Assembly (NCBI GenBank): GCA_025024175.1
Contig: QCXZ01000075.1
Span: forward strand, 6,634,001-6,698,000
Reading direction: 5' to 3'
Origin: Rhyzopertha dominica
Lineage: Eukaryota; Arthropoda; Insecta; Coleoptera; Bostrichidae
Length of the DNA: 64,000 nucleotides
The notes below the pieces were generated by a model, which was given only the letters and a program-made list of their open reading frames with translations, was not told where the DNA came from and did not search any database. Positions 56,501-64,000 of this stretch are shown one piece after another (the stretch's first letter is position 1; each line of letters starts with the position of its first letter). The translations under genes were made by a program, and so were the position numbers.

Positions 56501-58190
56501 GGCGTGTTTATTTATTGTAATAAGAAACTATTTTTGAAGATAACTTTATAAATCATTAACAAGTCACGATTTTAGCTCCTAATTACTATAAGGATGAAAT
56601 TGAGTGGATTTAACATCCACGCTATATTTCATTTTAACTCTTTCGTTGTTGTTAATTTCTTGCACTAATACTTTCTAATTAGGTAAACTTTAACTTTGTC
56701 TTTGCGACCTTAGGAAAAATTTCTAGTTATTATTTTTTCATCACGAAATACAACTTCGATTTAGATAAATAGAATAAAAATTCCTGAAGGTTTGTATATT
56801 CTTAGTTGGTCTCTGAAGATATTCTATTGTTGTTTCGAAAGTCGAAGGTCTAATTCCTTCCTGCTCTTTCACGAAACATTAATTGCGTAGCCAACGTTGC
56901 GTGTTTAATTAGCGTAACCCTAACAGTGTTGTCGGTGTCGGCGGATATTTGCTGATATCTTTACTCAAAAGCTGGCTTTTAAATTTTATATTAGACTACC
57001 CATCTAAGTTAAATAATTTGAAAACCAGATATATTTATTGTCCTTTGTTTAACGATTTTTATCGGAAAATCGTTTAATCATATGATTATTATGGGAGAGT
57101 ATATAAAAATATACTGACGCATAACGTAGGCTTTTCCTTTTTTATAAAATACATGTCGAGGATTTGGTGTTACAATGCAAAGACTCGCCGTCAATATTAT
57201 TGCATTATTATCATATCTGGCATACGATTTTTAGATTTTTATCGGAGTGTGAGAGTGTTTTTGGTGCAGCGACTGGCAATTTGAGCAAAAATTAGAATGT
57301 ATTTGAGTTTTTCTGGGACTGCAAGTGGAACATTGCATTGTATATAAGAAAACGAGATTTACCTTTAACAAAAATAGACTATAACGTAGTTAATGTTGTT
57401 TATAACATTATGTATTATATGTAACATTGGCTTCTTTTTTATCTTTCAGGTAAGAACCAAGGTGTTGTACTAGTGAGCTTCTATGTTATTAGAAGCTTCA
57501 TTGATAACGGATGGCGTCGATTGAGCAGTACTACATAAGCGTATGTACACTTTAAGACTCTTTTGTCGTGCTCTCTTATTTTTTAAAATGAAATTTACTG
57601 TTATTTTTCTCACTTTACTATTCTGTTTATTGGAATATTTTGAGTTAATCAAGTTTGTTATCTTCTTGTTCTGTTTTTAATTGCTAATTAGTAATTACAT
57701 ACTTTCCTTAATATTAGTCAGATGAAATACTATTTTCTGGCAACATCCGACAATTTACTGTCCTATATTGTTTTGCTTCTGCGAGTTAGTCGCGGTCAGA
57801 ATAGTCAAGTAGGAAATGATTTTGTGATTTATAAAAAGAAATTATAAGCAAACTCAAGTGAAACTAATAAAATATCTTTTATTGGCAAACTTATGGTCAA
57901 TTTGTGCCTCGCTTTTTGAAACATTTTATCATTATACTTTCATGCTTATCAATTAGCATGACTTGGCCATACATATCATGTTTTAGTTCCAGCTATACAG
58001 GGTGTTTTTTCATGTTCTTTAAGGGCATTTCACTAACTAGCAGAGTTAGAGCAAAATTTTGCTCAAATAAGAATAGCACTTTTATGAGGACACTTTTATG
58101 CTCCCTTTGTTTTTTAATTGTTCCTACGACTAACCGGATATTGCCGAAAAACTAATTTTGTCCGAATTCTTTAACTGCTCATAATTTTAT
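53587..58190. other. Long AT-rich stretch, no confirmed gene
   Basis: No transposase, RT or repeat recognised. Two frames are marginally interesting as possible host exons. 55316-55504 follows an AG acceptor-like TTTTATTGCAG at 55323-55333. 56307-56537 has a hydrophobic end LINTILVPILACLFIVI followed by a possible donor GTAATAAG. Neither can be assigned. Confidence 0.35.
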
Positions 58191-58204
58191 TATTAGTAGT
58201 TTTC

Positions 58205-58367
58205 ATAAGATAATATTTTGTCGGATAGATCGCTGTCTCTTGAAAAACACTGACAAAAAATTAATAGTCTGACTATTAATTTTTTGTCAGTGTTTTTCAA
58301 GAGACAGCGATCTATCCGACAAAATATTATCTTATTATATTATGGACGCTGAAAGCATTCACCCTCG
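58205..58367. mobile_element. Solo PLE family 1 ends as a perfect palindrome with TSD
   Basis: A 163-bp insert is flanked by a 14-bp duplication TATTAGTAGTTTTC (58191-58204, 58368-58381). Positions 58205-58269 and 58271-58335 are perfect inverted copies (65 bp each, one-base centre at 58270). The last 32 bp add the family's 3' end GCATTCACCCTCG. The sequence equals the outer terminal repeat seen at 52168-52250, without the hammerhead-like box. Confidence 0.88.
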
Positions 58368-58381
58368 TATTAGTAGTTTTC

Positions 58382-59417
58382 GTTTGTGTACGTTTTAGAG
58401 TTAGTATGACACAAACTTGTGTTTTTATTTGTGGAAGTTATAGTTGGAAAATGGTATATTAATTAACCAATTTGTATTCAAAAACAAACTAGTTATAACA
58501 CTTTTTTTAATCACTTAGTAAGCCTTGAAAACAATTGAAGCAAACATTTTTCATTGTGATGTTTATAAGTTAATTGCTAAGTATCGATAACATTGAATGC
58601 CGGTGACCGAAACAGCCCATTAAAATTTTGCAAACTGTTTAGAGATGTGTTTAGCAGATCCACAATTTGAATTGAAAGTAGTTCGAACCGACGAAACACC
58701 CACACTGTCAATTTTTTTCTTACTCTATTTTTTTCCCAATATTAAGCCTTTCTGCTTTATTTTCTTCCACCTTTTTTCTGGAAGAATCTTCGGTAATGTT
58801 TGCTACTTCCTGTAAATTCTCCATAACGTTTAGATTCTCTCTGCCTGTTTCGTCAGAAGTGTCCGCTTTAAGTATGGTTTCGGACATTGAGGTAATGGTC
58901 AATTTTCGATACGTATCACAGATTCATATATTTTAACTACAAATGTTTTAGTAACAAAATTCTAAATGTGTACGGCAGCCCCTAGTTATAAAAACCTTGT
59001 GCGGTTACACCTTTGTTTTATGAGATCTATGAGAGCAAAGTATAGATAGAACTAATAAGTCAGTATAGAAAATAAAAAAATAGAACTCAGATATGCTCAG
59101 ATGCAAAATTTCATAAACCTTGGCGTAGTAAAATTAAACTTCTTTTGTGTAAAAAAATTAAATAGTTTATAACCTTTTATATACCAGAACTTCCGACAAA
59201 TGAAATGTATAAGCATCACACTGAACTGTCAAGTAACAACGTTTGCTTCAATTGAATTCAAGGCTTACTATTTGATTAAAAATGCTGTTTTAGCCCGTTT
59301 GTTTTTGAAAAAAGAGGGTCGCGTGATATATAGGGTCGCGTAATATATCATTTTAAAGAGGGAAAAATAAACAGCCTATTCAAACGTCAAACGTCCTGTT
59401 TGTAGTTTTTTCATAAT
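58382..59417. other. No supportable gene
   Basis: The 60-codon minus frame at 58720-58902 is Glu/Lys/Asn-rich and unassigned. AT-rich otherwise. Confidence 0.4.
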
Positions 59418-59419
59418 TA

Positions 59420-60749
59420 CGAGGCATGTTTTTTAAGTAAGTACCGTTTTGCGATTCCGCCGCCGCAGCGCTACGGTCGGCGTTCCGCGCATGCGCGCTG
59501 GTTACCTACATCTCTTGTCTACGCACTGACGCCATTACAGTTTGATTCTTCATTGTATACGTTGTTTACTGAGTGTTTAAGATGCCTCCGACAATCGTGA
59601 GTCCCGCCGATTGTGAAGTACGGGCTATTATACGATTTCTTAGTGCTAAAGGCGTAAAACCGATCGATATTCATCGTGATCTGTGAAGTTTACGGACAAA
59701 ACATTATGAGTGATGGAATGGTAAGGAAATGGGTGAGAGCATTTAAAGATGGCCGCACAAATCTGCATGATGAAAAACGGAATGGGCGTCCTTCGGTCGT
59801 TAATGAAGATTTGGTGCAGAAAGTGAACGAAAAGGTGAGAGAAAACAGACGCTTTACAATTTCATCATTGTGCGACTGCTTTCCTCAATATTCTCGTAGT
59901 GTTTTGTATCGCATTGTGACCGAGAACTTGAATTACCGGAAATTGTGTTCACGTTGGGTTCCAAAAATGTTGACGGATTTGCACAAAACCCAACGTTTAG
60001 GCAGTGCATTGACTTTCCTTGAGCGGTACCACAATGAAGGTGAAGATTTTTTTAGACCAAATTGTTACTGGTGACGAAACATGGGTGGCCTACGTCACAC
60101 CAGAATCGAAACAACAATCCATGGAATGGCGACATTCATCATCACCCAAAAAAGTGAAGTTTAAGCAAACAATTTCTGCCCGGAAAATCATGTGCACAGT
60201 TTTTTGGGACAGAAAAGGAGTATTGCTAGTGGAGTTTCTGCCTCGTAATGAGACAATCAATGCAGCGTCTTATTGTAAGACATTGAACAATCTGCGTCGT
60301 GCAATCCAGAACAAAAGACGTGGCAAGTTGAGTAAGGGTATCGTTTTGCTGCATGACAATGCCCGTCCACATGTGGCTAATCGGACCAAAGATCTCATCA
60401 AATCTTTTAAATGGGAAACTCTAGATCATCCTCCATACAGCCCCGATCTGGCGCCCAGCGACTACCATTTGTTCCTGCACTTGAAGAAACACCTGGGTGG
60501 TCAGCGTTTTCAAGACGATAACGAAGTCGAAACATTTGTGGTACAGTGGTTAACAAGTAAGGCGGCAGAATTTTATGAGGAGGGTATTCAAAAACTGGTG
60601 CCACGTTATGACAAGTGCCTCAATATTCACGGAAATTATGTAGAAAAGTAGATTAAGGTACAGGCTTTCATGTAAGATAAAATTATTGCGATATCTTTGC
60701 ACGTCCTTTTTTAATTCCAAAACGGTACTTACTTAAAAAACATGCCTCG
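59420..60749 (+). mobile_element. mariner element, near full length
   Basis: Perfect 32-bp terminal inverted repeats begin CGAGGCATGTTTTTTAAGTA (59420-59451 and complement 60718-60749), flanked by TA (59418-59419, 60750-60751). 1330 bp, the usual mariner size, with one transposase gene. The perfect TIRs suggest relatively recent insertion. Confidence 0.93.
59582..60651 (+). pseudogene. mariner transposase (DD34D) with two frameshifts
   Basis: It starts MPPTIVSPADCEVRAIIRFL, SAKGVKPIDIH. A frame break at about 59675 precedes ICEVYGQNIMSDGMVRKW. The DNA-binding part continues RTNLHDEKRNGRPSVVNEDL and VKRKLCSRWVP-like codons. A second break lies in a run of seven T at 60047-60053, where six would keep the frame (GEDFLDQIVTGDETW). 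The rest is open to EGIQKLVPRYDKCL...YVEK and TAG at 60651. Catalytic residues D (TGDETW), D (LLHDNARPH) and D (PDLAPSDYH) are all present with 34 residues between the last two. About 350 residues if both breaks are ignored. Belongs to the insect mariner group related to the SETMAR-type transposases. Confidence 0.92.
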
Positions 60750-60751
60750 TA

Positions 60752-61461
60752 CATTTATTCCAATTTACTTTTTCAAAACTGCACCGTGAAAGCGTATTAT
60801 GTCCTTTGAATAAACACAAATTGTGCCCAGTGGGTATACAAGCAATTTGAGAACTTAACCAGCATATTAATTAATCTAGACAAATTATATCTGGCTCAAT
60901 TTTTAATATCTGACATGATTATTAATTTTCTCTAATAAGCCTCTAAAAACGGCAGAGGCGTATGCATATACTTTTAATTGGCCGTAACACAATTTAGCCC
61001 ACTGCATACGCTAATGACATTAATGGTTTTGTTGAAAAAGTCGTAACCATTTCGCGGTCTACGGCTCCATGAATATTTCGGAATTGAACGGATAATTACA
61101 GGAGGTACCTGCGCGTCTATTTTTTTTTGTACCCCGGTAACTCTAATTGCCTGTCGTGGCTGCCGCGGTAACTCAACTGAAACGACGATGGAGAATGTCT
61201 GAACCTCTGAACGGTGCCTGCACTTCAGGAAAACGCGCAAGCTATGAGACCTTTAAATTTTTATCGCACGGATGGCTGTGTATTGTAATTGAGTTGGGGG
61301 GAGGTTTAAAGTGCAAAAACGAGATCAAAGGAATTTAATAAGTGTGCTTTCGGTAAAAAAGGCTAGTCGAAACATAAAAAGCGAATGTAAAGCAGTAACA
61401 GGTAGTTAGGTGAGACAGTTCATTAAATTAAAAATAAAAAATTCATATATGGTAATCTACT
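60752..61461. other. No supportable gene
   Basis: The opposite-strand frames at 60974-61338 lie in a GC-richer patch and overlap; neither resembles a known protein. Confidence 0.4.
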
Positions 61462-62150
61462 GGGTATGAGCATGGAACCAGCAAAATATTTTAGGTTCTA
61501 TTCCGACCGATTTTTCTTAATTTATCCATGGGCCTATGGGTAATTAAAATGCTATTCTGGAATTTTTAGAACCTCGTGTCAGATCTGGTTTCCCAGATAT
61601 GGGCGCAAGTTGCATTTTTTTTTAATGGGAAAGGGGGTCAAAAGGCACATCATTGAAAAGGATATTTTTTCCTGATTTCACAAATGTATCACACTTCATT
61701 GCTTCTGAGTTGAGAAAAGTTTGATAACAATTATTGCAAGTATTGCAAAAAACTTCGAGATAAAAACCATATTCATTATCGCTAAATAAGAACAAAAATT
61801 CCAGGTGTCTCCATTTTCCTTGTGACTGGTGATAATTTTCATTCACTTTGTTATTTGCAATCGCAATGCCACAGTTAACTGAACGCGATCGCATCGAAAT
61901 TTTGATGATGATTGGTTATGGAGATAGAAGGCGAAGTTATTCGGAAGTAGTTGCACTCTACAATGCAATTCATGAAGATCGTGAACCAGTTGCTAGATCA
62001 GCAGTTATTAAAACATTGCAAAGTTTTGTCGAAACCGGGGGTGTTAAAAATCGTTAAAAACCAGGACGTCCAAAGATTGCTACGAGTGAGGAAAGTAGCT
62101 TGAATGTCTTTTTAGATGTGCAAGAGGATCGCAAGTGTTTCGTGCACTGA
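61462..62150 (+). mobile_element. mariner-like element (MPQLTE type), 3'-truncated second copy
   Basis: The left TIR region (GGGTATGAGCATGGAACCAG onward) matches 20867-21140, including the GGGGTCAAAAGGCACATC block absent from the right arm there. Similarity continues through the transposase start and stops near 62150 (GTGTTTCGTGCACTGAGAG). No right end. Start coordinate uncertain by a few bases. Confidence 0.8.
61866..62150 (+). pseudogene. mariner-like transposase N-terminal part (MPQLTE type)
   Basis: Reads MPQLTERDRIEILMMIGYGD, RRRSYSEVVALYNAIHEDRE, PVARSAVIKTLQSFVETGGV, KNR, then a TAA (CAA to TAA likely), KPGRPKIATSEESSLNVFLD, VQEDRKCFV. This is the helix-turn-helix half of the transposase. 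It keeps the helix deleted in the 21261 copy, so together they show the family's N-terminus. No catalytic part. Confidence 0.85.
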
Positions 62151-64000
62151 GAGAAATGGGTTATTAGATATAAAATAAAAGCTGAATGAATTACAACTTG
62201 TAGAGTTAAAATAGGCGCCAAAAACAACTACCATTATTTAATGCAACTACAGAATGTTATACTAGGAAGTTTATTGCATAATATTTAAAGTGTTTAGGTA
62301 TAATAGTCAAGAACTAGTATCATTTAAACCTACACATTTTTAGTTTTCAAGTACTCTGCTTATAAAAATAACAGTCCAGGTGGTTTAATATATATTAAAC
62401 ATGTAGTGGTATGCATTACAACTACACATTTTTTATTTTAAAGTATTGTAGTTGCACAAATTATAATTTTAAATGTTCATTATAATCATAATGTAGTAGT
62501 ATAATTTACCACTACAAGTTTGTTTTTTTTAATATTTATATACCTACTATAATATAGGCTATTTTTTTCAACCTACGATGGGTTATAAAATAGGATTCAT
62601 TTACATAGAAAGATAATTGCATTATTAAAAGTTGAGATTAGTATTGCTCATTTCACTACATAGTTGCCTAAATAATTGAAGCACTTTTGCTATCGTGACA
62701 CCAGATATTCGATCTCCTCTTTAAAGAACTTTGCCATCAACAGGGTACGGTTTAGCAATTTTTGCTACCAACGAAGAGCTTCAGAAGACTTACCTGACCT
62801 TGCTGGAAACAAAGTTCTTTGAGGAAGTGATTGAAAACTTTTTGGCACAATACAACAAATTTACAGATGCCTAACAATTTTGTATGGATGAGTAATAGCA
62901 TTCAACTTATTTCTATAACGCGTCGCTGATTGAAAAAAAAAGAAAACAACTTTTATACTAACGTTAAAAGCCATATCACTTATACCAAATATCCAAAGCA
63001 CATGCACCGCTATCACAAATATTTAAGAATTTTATAATCACATCACTAGTTATTCATGCATCTTGTAAAGGTATATTTATGAATTAATTATGAACTTAAC
63101 GTGTAGTAAAAACACTGAAAAGACAACTAAAAATAATCCATGTACAGAAATTAGGCTTCTTCGGGTGTCGCGCCTGGTTGGAATGTAGTATGTTGCTTCT
63201 TGCTCTTCACGAAATATTGCACAAATTTGCCTCGATAGTTCAAAAAAACCCCACGCGCAATTCTGTAGGAGAAACATTGGTTTTAAAGAAGAAAAAACAA
63301 AGAAACTCCTTTTACCTTTACCTTCAGACTATGTTGCAACTCCTGTCTAACAAGCGTCGATTTAATACTTTGTGTAGTTTGTTACGAGCTAGTACTTCCT
63401 TTCCTCATTACAATTTTGTAATAAAGCCAATAAAATAATATTTCTTAAAAAAGAGAAACAACTGAAGAGTCTGAAAGTTAGTGAAGCCTCTTCATAATAT
63501 AACTTTGTCTGTTTAAAACTTTTTTAAATCTTTTTGGATATATGCTTGGCCTGCTTAAATTGGCATCATCATGTTTTAGCAAATTTACTACTAACTATAT
63601 TATTTTTTAACTAAAGCACCAAAAATATGTAATTATTGCTTTCCTAATTTTGATACCTACTTTACCCCCAAAAATATATTTTAATTGTATTTTTGATTAA
63701 TCCATTATTAGATATTTTTTAACTTAAATGATTTGGAAAGTGCTTTCACTTATTGTGAAACGTTTGGAAACAATTAAGTAGCTTGGACACAAGCTGATTG
63801 TATCGAAGCTAATTAGTTAAGATTAATTTTTCGACTAACTAATTAATCAAAGCAACAAATAAGTAATTATGATCTATGCCTTATAGATGGTAAATCAGGT
63901 GCCTAACGTGGCTCTCACTTATAGGTATTATAGAAATCATAAAGAAAAACAGTTTTTGATAACGCTTTCGACCTTAATCACGTGATAACCATGTGTAGTA
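62151..64000. other. No recognisable gene to window end
   Basis: Related motifs TGTAGTGGTATGCATTACAA (62403) and TGTAGTAGTATAATTTACCA (62492) occur about 90 bp apart, perhaps a weak local duplication. The frames at 63077-63438 are unassigned shadows of each other. Confidence 0.4.

Noticed and set aside
60407..60604. Minus-strand frame in the mariner
   Set aside because: Antisense shadow of the DD34D transposase coding region.

Overview
The window is AT-rich, gene-poor eukaryotic DNA, almost certainly from an insect or another arthropod. It contains decayed mariner, MLE and Tc1 transposases, Jockey-type non-LTR reverse transcriptases and several Penelope-like element (PLE) lineages. A beetle is weakly suggested by a short (TCAGG)n tract, the telomere unit known from Tribolium. 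I found no host gene I can defend and no rRNA, tRNA, operon or CRISPR. Almost all supportable content is mobile DNA, mostly dead and often nested.

Region by region: 1.7-3.5 kb holds a PLE carrying a nested ribozyme element and fused to a mariner tail. 4.3-4.6 kb is a second ribozyme element. 5.66-9.67 kb is a large imperfect inverted duplication containing PLE and non-LTR pieces. 10.7-14.3 kb has small fragments of non-LTR, MLE and ribozyme-element origin. 18.3-19.5 kb is an MLE cut by a PLE. 20.87-22.61 kb is a full-length MLE with long TIRs. 24.5-25.6 kb is a Tc1/mariner relative. 26.4-26.7 kb is a ribozyme element. 27.9-28.2 kb is a PLE end pair. 29.07-30.24 kb is a mariner. 31.15-32.9 kb is a Jockey-like RT split by a PLE. 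38.1-39.4 kb is a third PLE lineage. 40.02-41.34 kb is a non-autonomous hAT-like element. 44.0-45.7 kb is a second PLE lineage. 47.0-50.0 kb is a non-LTR element split by a Tc1 element. 52.17-53.57 kb is a PLE with a 16-bp TSD. 58.2 kb is a perfect 65-bp-arm palindrome with a TSD. 59.42-60.75 kb is a nearly complete mariner. 61.5-62.15 kb is a truncated MLE.

The most notable item is a non-coding dispersed element with a monomer of about 350 nt, present in four partial copies (1919-2360, 4294-4575, 14197-14275, 26434-26724). Two copies carry every conserved nucleotide of a type I hammerhead ribozyme: CUGAUGA, GAAA, closed stems I and II, a very short stem III and an AUC cleavage triplet. The 1919-2360 copy sits inside a PLE RT gene, is flanked by an 11-bp target duplication, and consists of two partial units in inverted orientation. 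This resembles retrozymes or PLE-associated hammerhead repeats but has no protein-coding capacity of its own. PLE lineages in the window also carry hammerhead-like motifs in their terminal repeats, and several are bounded by inverted terminal repeat copies, so the PLE machinery is a reasonable candidate for mobilising the element (inference). Coordinates of decayed elements are approximate to a few tens of bases unless a target duplication or TIR fixes them.
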